Of a stretch of DNA of 64,000 bases, positions 9,117-17,951 are shown piece by piece. A program made the position numbers and the translations under genes. The DNA comes from Streptomyces geranii. Its GTDB lineage: Bacteria; Actinomycetota; Actinomycetes; Streptomycetales; Streptomycetaceae. How positions within the stretch are numbered: position 1 is the first letter of the stretch; each line of letters starts with the position of its first letter. The stretch is taken from assembly GCF_002954775.1 (NCBI RefSeq), contig NZ_KZ672952.1, positions 748,883 to 812,882 on the forward strand, in the 5' to 3' direction. The notes under the pieces were generated by a model, which saw only the letters and a list, made by a program, of their open reading frames with translations, did not search any database and was not told where the DNA came from.

Positions 9117-10937
9117 TCAGACGCTACGAAGAATCAAGCCCTCGCAATTGCCGTCCTCCCACCACTTGTTCATCACCTCCCAGAAGGCGACTTCCCCCGG
9201 CGCATAGGTGTTCGCGAAGAACGCTCGCGAAACGTTTCCGTAGCCATTGAAGAAACCTGGTGTGCAGTTCATGAAGTACGCCGTTCGCGGCTTGTTGAGA
9301 TCCCGAATGGTCTTCACCCAAGCGCTCTGCGCATCCTCGGTCGGCTCGATGTGGTTCCGGGCGTTCTGCTTCGTGTGTGCGAGCAGCCGGGCGACGTGGA
9401 CGGCCTTCTGGTCCAGCATGAAGGTGAAATTGGCGATGTAGCCGTTCTGGCTCAGCCCCAACTCGAAGAAGTTCGGGAATCCATGGGTGTAGAAGCCGTG
9501 CAGGGACTTCAGGCCGTCCTTGAAGGTGTCGGACAGCGTGCGGCCTTCCCGGCCCCTCACCTCGTAGCCGTAGACCCCGGCGTCAAAGGTGCCGGTGTCG
9601 AACCCTGTCGCGAAGATGATGCAGTCGACCTCGTAGGCCTCACCGCCGACGACGATCGCGTTCTCCCTGATTTCATCGATGCTGTCGGGGCTGTACAAGA
9701 GGTGCACGTTCGGTCGGTTGAAGGTCTGGTAGTAGGTGTCGCTGAAGGACGGACGCTTGCATCCCGAGCCGTACCAGGGCTTCAGCATCTCGGCCGTCCG
9801 GGGATCTTCGACTATCTCCTCGATCTTGTTGCGGATCTGTTGGCCGCGCCACAGGTCCGCGAGTTGACGGAGTCGGACCGTGTCCTCCATCCCGAGTTCG
9901 CCGATCGGCACATCGACCAGGTGCTGGCCCATCGTGTAGGTGAAGGAGCGCGAGAACCCGTCGTCGACGAGGTCCTCGCCCACGGGCTGCTGCGCCATCC
10001 GGCTGTTGAAGCTGAGGTGACGCTCCGCCTGCCAGCCGGGTCTCAGAGACGCGGCCCACTCCATGTCGGTCGGCGCGTTCCCTCGCGCGTCCACCGCGCA
10101 CGGAGTCCGTTGGACGACGAAGAGCTCCGCGGCATCCTCCGCAAGGTACGGAATGGCCTGGATCGCCGTCGGGCCGGTGCCGACAATGGCAACCCGCTTG
10201 TCGTTGAGGCCGGTCATTCCGCCCTGGTTCGAACCACCGGTGTACTCGAAATTCCATCGACTGCTGTGGAACACCTCGCCCTGGAACTTGGAGATTCCAG
10301 GAATCCGCGGGATACGGGATTTCTGCAACGGTCCGTTCGCTCGCATGACATACCGGGCGCGGACGACGTCTCCCCGATCGGTGCGGCACTCCCAGAGCGA
10401 TTCGTCCTCGACCCAGGTCAGCGATGACGCGGCGGTGTGGAAGAGAGCGTGTTCGTACAGGCCGTAGTGTCGGGCGATGCGCTGGGCATGCTCAAGGATC
10501 TCGTGACCCTCGCTGTACTTCTGCGTCGGGATATACCCGGTCTCCTCAAGAAGCGGCAGGTAAATGTACGATTCCACGTCGCAGCGCAGACCCGGGTACC
10601 GATTCCAGTACCACGTGCCGCCGAAATCCCCGCCCTGCTCGATGATCCGGATGCTGTCCGTGACGTTGTGCTCCTTCAGGCGCGCACCTGTCAACAAGCC
10701 CCCGAACCCGCCGCCGAGGATCAGAACCTCGACTTCCTCGGTGACCGGCTCACGCTCGACCACCGGCATGAACGGGTCACCGGACGAGACGTCCCGCTGA
10801 TCATCCAATCGTTCGAAGTCGCCGAAGCCCTTCCGCTGCAGGCGGGACTCCCGCTCCTCGCCATAGCGCGCCATGACAGCCTCCGGGTCGAAGTCGATCT
10901 TCACTTCGACTCCGGACACGGGCAGTTCGATCATCAT
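9117..10937 (-). CDS. Class I Baeyer-Villiger monooxygenase (flavoprotein)
   Basis: A 606-residue FAD- and NADPH-dependent enzyme that inserts oxygen next to a carbonyl, turning ketones into esters or lactones. FAD motif GGGFGG is at 75-80, the BVMO signature GGTWYWNRYPG at 106-116, and the fingerprint F-x-G-x3-H-x3-W (FQGEVFHSSRWN) at 218-229; the usual Pro or Asp after the Trp is Asn here. The NADPH motif GTGPTA is at 253-258, with ATGFD later. About 60 N-terminal residues precede the FAD fold, as in the longer BVMO subfamilies. AAGGAG lies upstream of the ATG. It leads a five-gene operon with esterase, dehydrogenase and a two-component pair. Substrate is unknown. Confidence 0.95.
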   Translation of the reverse strand: MMIELPVSGVEVKIDFDPEAVMARYGEERESRLQRKGFGDFERLDDQRDVSSGDPFMPVVEREPVTEEVEVLILGGGFGGLLTGARLKEHNVTDSIRIIEQGGDFGGTWYWNRYPGLRCDVESYIYLPLLEETGYIPTQKYSEGHEILEHAQRIARHYGLYEHALFHTAASSLTWVEDESLWECRTDRGDVVRARYVMRANGPLQKSRIPRIPGISKFQGEVFHSSRWNFEYTGGSNQGGMTGLNDKRVAIVGTGPTAIQAIPYLAEDAAELFVVQRTPCAVDARGNAPTDMEWAASLRPGWQAERHLSFNSRMAQQPVGEDLVDDGFSRSFTYTMGQHLVDVPIGELGMEDTVRLRQLADLWRGQQIRNKIEEIVEDPRTAEMLKPWYGSGCKRPSFSDTYYQTFNRPNVHLLYSPDSIDEIRENAIVVGGEAYEVDCIIFATGFDTGTFDAGVYGYEVRGREGRTLSDTFKDGLKSLHGFYTHGFPNFFELGLSQNGYIANFTFMLDQKAVHVARLLAHTKQNARNHIEPTEDAQSAWVKTIRDLNKPRTAYFMNCTPGFFNGYGNVSRAFFANTYAPGEVAFWEVMNKWWEDGNCEGLILRSV

Positions 10938-11453
10938 CGTCAGCTCTCCTTCGTTGGAGTCGATTCACCGACGGGGCCGGTCGGATGCCGGGGCGGATTC
11001 AGGTCGACCGCCAAGAGCCCATCGGCGCGTGCCAACCGCCGCCCGGACACAGGGGATCGCGAGTTCATCGCCGAGCACCGAGGCTCCTGCCGCCACGCCT
11101 CAGGAGATCCGGTCACTCAACTGCAGTTCTACGACAGCTCAGACTGAGAGTCAAGCAATCAGACTCAGTGTAAAGTGAGCAGCCTCAAAGTACATCGAAA
11201 CCCTGATCCGCACACCCTGCCGACCGCGAACAGCACGCCACCGAGGGGCCGCGCCAACCACGGCGCGCAGCCGGCCCTTGGCGCCTGTCAGTTACTCTGG
11301 GCGCTCGGTTAGTGGTCGGGCACGAAGGGCGCCGGCAGAGCTCGGGACCCCAGCAGAGCGTTAGTCGCGCGTCGGTCACGACGATCGAGAGGCGGACGAA
11401 CATGCAGGCGGGTTCCACGCGACCGCCAGGACCACGCGCATCCTGGGACAACC
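10938..11453. other. Divergent regulatory region between the BVMO operon and the TetR pair
   Basis: About 515 bp without a gene. The only clear structure is the promoter/palindrome cluster near 11126-11169. The remainder toward the TetR start shows no recognisable signal. The leftward message would carry a leader of about 180 bases. Confidence 0.45.
11126..11154 (-). promoter_or_regulatory. Predicted leftward promoter of the BVMO operon with overlapping palindrome
   Basis: Reading leftward, TTGACT (11154-11149) is followed after exactly 17 bases by TAGAAC (11131-11126). The spacer contains the perfect 11-bp palindrome CTCAGACTGAG (11138-11148). ACTGAG (11143-11148) and CTCAGT (11164-11169) also form an inverted pair flanking the -35 box. 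This fits an operator for one or both adjacent TetR proteins. Confidence 0.5.
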
Positions 11454-12065
11454 GTGGCAACTGAATCGGGGGCGGCGAGCCAGAGTCTCGCCGAGGAGTA
11501 TCACCAAGCTGCCCGTCGGCGTCTTGACGACGCCGCACGCTCGGTGTTCGCGGCCAAGGGCTATCTCCGGGCCAGCATCAGCGAGATCGCCGCAGAGGCG
11601 GGAGTCAGCCGTAGCACGCTGTACGCGTACTACAAGACGAAGGCCGACCTCATGCGGGCCATCACCGCCGTGCTGGCCGAAGAGTGCGCCGACGCCATGG
11701 GCCGACTCGGTGACATCCTCGTGGACGGCACTCAGGACGACATGCACGCCTGGCTCGACGAGAGCGCGGGATGGTACGAGAGGCATCGATCGTTGGCTCT
11801 CGCCGCGCAGGAGGCCAACCTGAGCACTGAAGGCGGAGCCAGGGACGAGGATGTCGTACGCCGTCTGATCGACGCCGCAGGCCGATGGGTCGAGACCTGG
11901 CCCCCCGAGCGGCGGGCGGAGGCGAGGCTGAGACTTGAGCTGTGCAGGTTGCAACTCCATCACTACCTGTGGGGGTTCGCACCACTGATGGTCGGCGACG
12001 AGGTGGACGTGGTCGAGATCCTGGCCGACATGTGGTGGCGTGAGCTGCGGCCGGTCGGCGAGTGA
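11454..12065 (+). CDS. TetR-family regulator, first of a tandem pair
   Basis: A 203-residue TetR protein. The N-terminal helix-turn-helix (about 36-62) reads SISEIAAEAGVSRSTLYAYY followed by KTKADL. The ligand domain ends with a hydrophobic/acidic tail containing ELCRLQLHHYLWG and MWWRELR. The GTG at 11454 is the only start near the family N-terminus. The stop overlaps the next gene's start by 4 bp (GTGA), so the two are translationally coupled. Its C-terminal half closely resembles that of the neighbour, so they arose by duplication. It faces the BVMO operon and probably represses it. Confidence 0.92.
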   Translation: MATESGAASQSLAEEYHQAARRRLDDAARSVFAAKGYLRASISEIAAEAGVSRSTLYAYYKTKADLMRAITAVLAEECADAMGRLGDILVDGTQDDMHAWLDESAGWYERHRSLALAAQEANLSTEGGARDEDVVRRLIDAAGRWVETWPPERRAEARLRLELCRLQLHHYLWGFAPLMVGDEVDVVEILADMWWRELRPVGE

Positions 12066-12787
12066 GCGCCGAGCACGGGCGTCGGGGCTCTGCGGGCCGC
12101 GCGACGCCGAGCGGTTCCCCGCCGCGAGGGCGGCCGAGCCTTCGTGAGGAGCAGAAGCAGGTCACACGTCGCCGTATCGTCCGAGCAGCACATTCGGTCT
12201 TCGTGCGCCGTGGATTCACCAATGCGTCGCTCGACGAGATCGCGAAGGCCGCGGGGGTCAGCCGCCAGACGCTCTACCTGCACTTCGACTCCAAAACCGA
12301 CTTGATGACGGCCGCGGCTGCGGATCTCGGGGCCGAGATCAGGCAGCTCCTCCGTGGCCTCGTCCCGGTGCTCATGGACGGCGACCGGCAAGCGCTGCGC
12401 GGCTGGCTGAGTGCGGCGCTCGCCGGCATGGAGCAGCACCGTGACATCGCCCGTGCGACTCAGGAATCGCAGCTCGAGGAGCCGGCGCGGGCGGCGGAGT
12501 CGGTGCGCGAGGTCGTCCTGCGGGCGGTCGACCCGTGGATACTCCGGTGGCCGCCCGATCGACGCGCGGAGGCCCGTGTCCGCTTCGAGCTGTGTCGCCT
12601 CCAACTGCAGCACTACGCCTGGGGGTCCACGCGTGAAGTGGTGCCGGTCCCCGGCGACATCGCGATCGACGTGCTCACCGACCTTTGGTGGGGCACATTG
12701 ATGGAGCCCCTTGCCGCTGTGCACGCGAAGGCTGGAGACGACGCGGCGGAGAGCCCACAAGGTCCTCGACGAGCGGGCGGTCCGTGA
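12062..12787 (+). CDS. TetR-family regulator, second of a tandem pair
   Basis: A 241-residue TetR protein with an Arg-rich N-terminal extension, then the helix-turn-helix SLDEIAKAAGVSRQTLYLHF. The motif WPPDRRAEARVRFELCRLQL matches WPPERRAEARLRLELCRLQL in the preceding protein, showing that the two are paralogues. A 30-residue polar tail at the C-terminus is unique to this copy. Its GTG overlaps the previous stop. The arrangement would give near-equal amounts and could favour heterodimers. It is followed, after ~230 bp, by the co-directional short-chain dehydrogenase. Confidence 0.92.
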   Translation: MSAEHGRRGSAGRATPSGSPPRGRPSLREEQKQVTRRRIVRAAHSVFVRRGFTNASLDEIAKAAGVSRQTLYLHFDSKTDLMTAAAADLGAEIRQLLRGLVPVLMDGDRQALRGWLSAALAGMEQHRDIARATQESQLEEPARAAESVREVVLRAVDPWILRWPPDRRAEARVRFELCRLQLQHYAWGSTREVVPVPGDIAIDVLTDLWWGTLMEPLAAVHAKAGDDAAESPQGPRRAGGP

Positions 12788-13017
12788 CATCGGAGGTGCT
12801 GGTGCAGGTTGTCGCCACGACGATGCACAGGCCCGAGACGGCGACCACCTGTTCCAGGAACAGCCCGGACACAGTGGCTTGTCGGTAGAAGGAAACGGCC
12901 GAAGCGCTCGAAGATCCGCCGAAAGCAGGACCAGGTCAAGTCACCCCCGAAAGGGTGTGCCGCCCCGCCTTCAAGATCTGCATGATTGGCCTTCGTCGGA
13001 GCAACGAGGAGGTCCGT
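12788..13017. other. Spacer before the short-chain dehydrogenase, possible relic
   Basis: Minus-strand frames here contain membrane-like and protein-like fragments (for example VVAVSGLCIVVATT and FRRIFERFGRFLLP) in different frames, suggesting a decayed gene. No intact start or stop arrangement is visible. The last bases carry the ribosome site for the next gene (GAGGAGG, ending at 13012). Confidence 0.3.
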
Positions 13018-13824
13018 ATGACGGAGGAACATCAGAAGGTCGCGATCGTGACCGGGGCCGCAGGGGGCATCGGTGGGGCGACTGCGCGCAGGCTGGCTCA
13101 CGAGGGCTTCCGAGTGGTGCTGTCCGACTTGCACCCCGGGACCGCCGAGCCTCTCGCGAAAGAGCTGAACGGGAAATTCCTGGTCGCCGACGTCACCCAG
13201 GAGGAGGAGGTCGCGGCACTGGTCGAGACCGCGCTCGCTAAGTACGGGCACCTGGACGTCATGGTCAACAACGCAGGCGTGATCGGCGCCATCGGCAGCA
13301 TCACCGAGATCGCCGACGCGGACTGGGCCCGTACCCAGGCAGTGCTGCTCAGCAGTGTGTTCTACGGCATGAAGCACGCGGCGAGGGCCATGCGCACCGC
13401 GGGCCGGGGCGGGGTCATCCTGTCGACGACAAGCATCGGCGGGCTCGCCCCGCTCGCTCCGCACGCATACGTCGCAGCCAAGGCCGGGGTGATCGGGCTC
13501 ACCAAGTCGGTGGCGGCAGAGCTCGCCCCGGACGGCATCCGCGTCAATGCCGTCGCGCCCGGCCACGTTCCGACCCCCCTGACGATCTCGGCGCTGGGTG
13601 ACGAGGAGACGATGCGGAAGGTGACCTCTGCGCAGGTCCCGATGCCTTATCTGACCGAACCCGAGGAAGTCGCGGGCGCCTTCGCCTACCTCGCGAGTGA
13701 CGACGCCCGCACCGTCACCGGCCAGACACTCACGGTCGACGCCGGCGTGCTGGTGACCCGCCTGCCATCGGGCTGGTACACGAAACCGCCCACCTTCGTC
13801 GGCAGCTCAACGCTGCCGGACTGA
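13018..13824 (+). CDS. Short-chain dehydrogenase/reductase (SDR)
   Basis: A 268-residue classical SDR. The cofactor motif TGAAGGIGG is near 12-20, with D-L after strand 2 (LSDLHP) pointing to NAD(H) preference. NNAG is at 84-87, and the catalytic Ser139, Tyr151 and Lys155 are in STTSIGG and YVAAK. The ATG at 13018 is chosen over an upstream ATG at 12955 because GAGGAGG lies just before it and it begins at the family position. It is co-directional with the TetR pair and opposite the BVMO operon; it likely oxidises a secondary alcohol to the ketone substrate of the monooxygenase. Function within the pathway is inferred. Confidence 0.92.
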   Translation: MTEEHQKVAIVTGAAGGIGGATARRLAHEGFRVVLSDLHPGTAEPLAKELNGKFLVADVTQEEEVAALVETALAKYGHLDVMVNNAGVIGAIGSITEIADADWARTQAVLLSSVFYGMKHAARAMRTAGRGGVILSTTSIGGLAPLAPHAYVAAKAGVIGLTKSVAAELAPDGIRVNAVAPGHVPTPLTISALGDEETMRKVTSAQVPMPYLTEPEEVAGAFAYLASDDARTVTGQTLTVDAGVLVTRLPSGWYTKPPTFVGSSTLPD

Positions 13825-13971
13825 CCGCCGACCCGGCCACTCCGTGAAGAGTGTCCGGAGGCTGACCAAAACGCAACAACTACGGCAGGCACCAGCAGTT
13901 CGTCCTCCAAGACGCCGACAAGACGGCCGCGAATCGGCGGCCTGCTCAGCCTTGAGGCAGAGCAGGGCATC

Positions 13972-16900
13972 TCAGGTACATACCTTGCGGTAGCCCACCT
14001 CCGGGACATACGCCCGCCACTGAGCTTCCGTCAGGTCCTTTCCCCCGGCCCGGGTACAAACCTGGGAAACCGATCGGCCCGTGTCCACCGCATACCGCTG
14101 AAGAGGTACATGCGGCCCGCCGGCGTACAGAGTCCGGTTGTCCGTGCTGAAGGCCAAGGTGTCGATGCCCTCGCCCGGTGTCGGAAGCGGGCCGCCAAGG
14201 GGCTGTTGGGTCGCGGTGTCCCAGAGTTGGAGCGCGCCCGCATCACCGCCTACCGCCAGAGTGTGGCCGTCGGGGCTGAGGGCGAGAGAACGGACCGCCT
14301 CGGGTGTCTCCCCGAGGGGGGCCGGGAAGAGGTTGCGCAGGACACCCGCCCGGTGGCGCAGGTCCCCATCCCACAGGGCCACTCGGCCCGTCGAATCGCC
14401 CGCCGCCAGGCTGTTGCCGTCGGGGCTGAAGGCGAGCGCGCTGACCGCATCGCCCTGGACGAGGTCCTGTGCCGCCACATGACCGTCGACTACACGGCCC
14501 ACCCGGTTGTCGCCGACCACCAGTCCCCCTCGAGGACTTACCGCCATGTGAACGCTGGCCAGGCGGGTATCGGTGGTGGTGTGCAGACGACGGCCGGTCG
14601 TCAGATTCCAGGCCTCGGTGCTCAGGCCGCCGATCGTCGGTGTGCGGGTGGCATAGAGGGCATGGCCGTCCGCGGACAGCGCCAGGGCGGTAACCGCCGC
14701 ACCCGCCTCCGACCTTGACAGGTCCAGGGACGCGCGCTCATGGCCGCCCCCTGTCATGTCCCAGATCGTGACACGCAGCGAGGTCGCCGAATATCCCGGC
14801 GTCGAGATCCCGTACGCGAGTGTTTTCCCGTCGGGGCTGAAGTTCGTCAGGGGTTTCGTGCGCTGCGGTACGACCGGATGGGCCGGGTCCCGTGAGACCG
14901 GTACCGGCGGTGACGGCAGCGTGCGCAACAGACGGCCGTCCCGGGTGTCGCGGAGTTCGAAGCGGTACGAGGATCCCGTGCGCGCGGCCGTCACCAGCAC
15001 CCGGCCGTCGGGGCTCAGCCGCCCGCCCGCCAGCGGCGACGCCCGCCAAGCCGATGTCGTCGCGGCCGACAGATCGAGCGTGTGGACCGTGCCCCCTTCC
15101 AGGTAGCGCAGAAACGCGTGTTCCGGGTCCCACGCGAGACAGTCGTAGAGGTGCTGGTTGTTCAACGAGTGCCGGAACACCGGGGTGCCCGGGTCGGACA
15201 GCCGCCAGACCTGGACCTCGCCGGCATCGGCCGTCGCCAGAAACCTGCCGTCGGCGCTGAGCGACACGTATCGTGCGCCGGTGGCCCGCACCTCGGCCAC
15301 CTGCCGACGCGACCGTGTGTCCCATACGTCGACGCCGTTCCCGGAGACGGTCGCGAACCGGGTACCGGTGCCGAAGCCCAGCGCCGACCGGTCGCCGCAG
15401 ATCCGGCCGCCCCTGTCCCACGCGCCGGGGAGCCTGCGATGGCGCACGATGTCCCACACCTGCGGGGCGTGGCCCGACGGGCACACCGCGACCAGGCTGT
15501 CGTCGGGACTCGGTGCCACGTTGGCACGGTCGGCCCGGTGGGTCTCGAAGAGCAGGCGGTTGTCCGCGACTGAACGGACCCGGACGTGGTTCTCGCCGTC
15601 GGCACCCTCCAGGTATGTACGGCCGCTCGCACCGATGGCCACCTCCGGCAGGACGGGGTCCGGGCCGGCTCCGGTCCAGCGGCCGGTGGTCGTGTCCCAC
15701 AGCCGTACGCCTCCCGTCTCCTGCGAGATCGCGAGGACCCGGCCGTCCCGCCCGACCGCCAGCACTGCGCCCTGCGGCAGTGGGCCCCGGCCGGTGCGGC
15801 GGTGTGTGGCCACGTCCCAGCGCTGCCAGACATCGTCGTCGACGGTGAGCAGTCCGCGGCCGGAATCCACCAGGAAGCGCTGAGTGGCATACCCCGGGGC
15901 GGGGTCGGTGAAGGTGTCGAGTTCCGTCTGGACGACGGAGCCGAGCAGGGCGCGCCGGGTCTCGGGCAGCGGGGCGATGTTCCAGGCCGCAGCCCCGAGA
16001 AGGAGGGCGGCCCGTGGGTCGGTGGTGCGCAGTCCGTCGGCGACGGCGGCGATCCGGCGGGCGGTGTTCTCGGTGCGCTGCCGCACGGCGACCAGGGCGA
16101 CCATCAGCGCCGCCGCGAGGACCGCTGACAGCGCACCCACCAACATCCGCCTCCGGCGTCTGGAGCGGATACGAGCCGCGTGTTCCGCCTCGCGGGCCTC
16201 GACAGCGGCAACGAGGAAGGTCCGCTCCGCCGCAGTCAGGGCGGGGTCACTCCTAAAGGACGGGAAGTGCTCCTCCGCCCGCGCCAGACGGCTGCCCCGG
16301 TACAGGTCACCGGGATCGCGGTCGTGCTCCAACCAGTTGTGGGCCGCCTCGGTCAGCCGACGGTGATGCCGCAGACGTTCCCGGTCCTCCTCTATCCATC
16401 CGTGCAGTCGCGGCCAGCCTGTGATCAGTGCCTCGTGGGCAAGCTGCACGCCGTCCTCGTCCACCGCCAGTAGCCGGGCGCGGGCCAGGCGCTCCACTAC
16501 GTTCGGCGCCTCGGGGTCGGCGAACTCGTTGAGATCGGCCCGGGTCAGGGGACGCCGAGTGTCACGGGTGCCTTGCCCCGGCTCGACCATGCGCGTCAGC
16601 AGGCGGCGGGCGGTGCGTGCCTGGGCCGGGGACAGCCGCCCGTACGCCTCCTCGGCGCTCGCCGCGATCGCGCCGCGCACTCCGCCCGCCGCCTCGTACG
16701 CGTCCAGAGTCAGGGTGCGGGCCTTGCGCCGCCGCCAGGTCTCCTGCAGGACGTGGGAGAGCATCGGCAGCCCGCCGGGCTCGTGGAGGAGGTCGTCGAT
16801 GAGCCGTGCGGTCAGTTCCCGCTCCACCAGGTGCCCGACCGACTGCGCGGGCTTGACGATGGCGTCCCTCAGTTCGTCCGCCGTCATCGGGCCGAGCAGC

Positions 16901-17691
16901 AGCCCGGCGCCGTCCAGGGCGTCCGCCAGTCCCCTGTGCTCGGCGCAGCGGGCGTAGAAGTCGGCCCGTACCGTGATCAGGACCCGCAGTCGGCTGTCCG
17001 GTTCGCGGGCGGTGAGCAGCAGGTCGATGAAGCGGGAGCGCTCCCGTGGGTCTCGGCAGAGCGTGAAGATCTCCTCGAACTGGTCGACCACGACCCAGCT
17101 CTCCGGCTCTCCGGGCGCGGGCGCCAGCAGATGTCCGTACGTCGTCGCGGGCCGGGTTCCGGGGGTGAGTACCCGCAGCGCCGACGGGCAGTCGCGCTGC
17201 CCCATCTCCTCCCGCAGCCGGGGGATCAGCCCGGCCCTCAACAGCGAGGACTTGCCACTACCGGACGGCCCGAACAGCACCGCGAGTCGCCGGTCGCACA
17301 CCAGACGCCGCAGCCGGTCGATCATCCGGTCACGACCGAAGAACAGTGCGTGGTCGTCCGTCTCGAAGCGGGCCAGGCCCCGGTACGGCGGCTCGACGCC
17401 CTCCGGATCCTCCCGGCCCAGCCGGTCGAACTCCGCCTCCGCCTCCTTCCAGCGGGACTCCCACTCACCGGGGTCGCCCCCGCATGCCCGTGCGTACCCC
17501 TGGACCACGGCGAGCGACGGCAGCCGCTCCCCTCCGGCGGCATGCGCCAGCGTCGTCACCGAGAAGCCGGCGGTCACCGCCATGGACCGGTACGAAGGAC
17601 ACCCCGCGGCCCGGCGCAGCTCCCGCAGCTCATGGGCGAAGCGCTGGACCGGGCCGGCCTCGGGATCCAGCGGTCGCTCAGGTCGTCCCAT
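13972..17691 (-). CDS. HTH - STAND ATPase - transmembrane - WD40 repeat protein
   Basis: A 1239-residue protein. Residues ~15-65 resemble an XRE-like helix-turn-helix (RSMAVTAGFSVTTLAHAAGG). A STAND-type NTPase of the nSTAND1 kind follows, with FFGRDRMIDRL, Walker A GPSGSGKSS (141-149) and Walker B VVVDQFEE (200-207). A winged-helix/helical region leads to one membrane helix (516-536) after an Arg-rich stretch. The remaining ~650 residues are WD40 beta-propeller repeats with many LSPDG-x-LA turns. I chose the ATG at 17691, which begins with the usual MGRPERPLDP-type N-terminus; the open frame extends to 17964 without support. Such proteins are taken to be signalling switches; partner and trigger are unknown. 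Confidence 0.9.
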   Translation of the reverse strand: MGRPERPLDPEAGPVQRFAHELRELRRAAGCPSYRSMAVTAGFSVTTLAHAAGGERLPSLAVVQGYARACGGDPGEWESRWKEAEAEFDRLGREDPEGVEPPYRGLARFETDDHALFFGRDRMIDRLRRLVCDRRLAVLFGPSGSGKSSLLRAGLIPRLREEMGQRDCPSALRVLTPGTRPATTYGHLLAPAPGEPESWVVVDQFEEIFTLCRDPRERSRFIDLLLTAREPDSRLRVLITVRADFYARCAEHRGLADALDGAGLLLGPMTADELRDAIVKPAQSVGHLVERELTARLIDDLLHEPGGLPMLSHVLQETWRRRKARTLTLDAYEAAGGVRGAIAASAEEAYGRLSPAQARTARRLLTRMVEPGQGTRDTRRPLTRADLNEFADPEAPNVVERLARARLLAVDEDGVQLAHEALITGWPRLHGWIEEDRERLRHHRRLTEAAHNWLEHDRDPGDLYRGSRLARAEEHFPSFRSDPALTAAERTFLVAAVEAREAEHAARIRSRRRRRMLVGALSAVLAAALMVALVAVRQRTENTARRIAAVADGLRTTDPRAALLLGAAAWNIAPLPETRRALLGSVVQTELDTFTDPAPGYATQRFLVDSGRGLLTVDDDVWQRWDVATHRRTGRGPLPQGAVLAVGRDGRVLAISQETGGVRLWDTTTGRWTGAGPDPVLPEVAIGASGRTYLEGADGENHVRVRSVADNRLLFETHRADRANVAPSPDDSLVAVCPSGHAPQVWDIVRHRRLPGAWDRGGRICGDRSALGFGTGTRFATVSGNGVDVWDTRSRRQVAEVRATGARYVSLSADGRFLATADAGEVQVWRLSDPGTPVFRHSLNNQHLYDCLAWDPEHAFLRYLEGGTVHTLDLSAATTSAWRASPLAGGRLSPDGRVLVTAARTGSSYRFELRDTRDGRLLRTLPSPPVPVSRDPAHPVVPQRTKPLTNFSPDGKTLAYGISTPGYSATSLRVTIWDMTGGGHERASLDLSRSEAGAAVTALALSADGHALYATRTPTIGGLSTEAWNLTTGRRLHTTTDTRLASVHMAVSPRGGLVVGDNRVGRVVDGHVAAQDLVQGDAVSALAFSPDGNSLAAGDSTGRVALWDGDLRHRAGVLRNLFPAPLGETPEAVRSLALSPDGHTLAVGGDAGALQLWDTATQQPLGGPLPTPGEGIDTLAFSTDNRTLYAGGPHVPLQRYAVDTGRSVSQVCTRAGGKDLTEAQWRAYVPEVGYRKVCT

Positions 17692-17951
17692 GGTGCACCT
17701 GCTTTCCCACAGCTGATGAAAACGACATTCAAGAGCGCTCAACATACGATTCGCCCGGTCCGCGAGTAAACCGTCCGAGATGTGAGGTTGATGACGCCCG
17801 CACTCAGGCGCCTGCGGACAACCACGCCGCGCAGGAAAGTTGTTTGTCCTGATGAAAGGACGTGCCTGACAACTCTCCCGTGTCCAGTGTCGATTCCGGG
17901 CCGCCGCATTCCGGCGTGGCCCCACCCCCGCACGAACCGGAGAGCACCAAC
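17692..17951. other. Divergent promoter region, STAND protein / NLP gene
   Basis: About 260 bp relatively AT-rich near 17700-17860. It should drive both flanking genes. I could not fix a -35/-10 pair with confidence. Confidence 0.3.
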
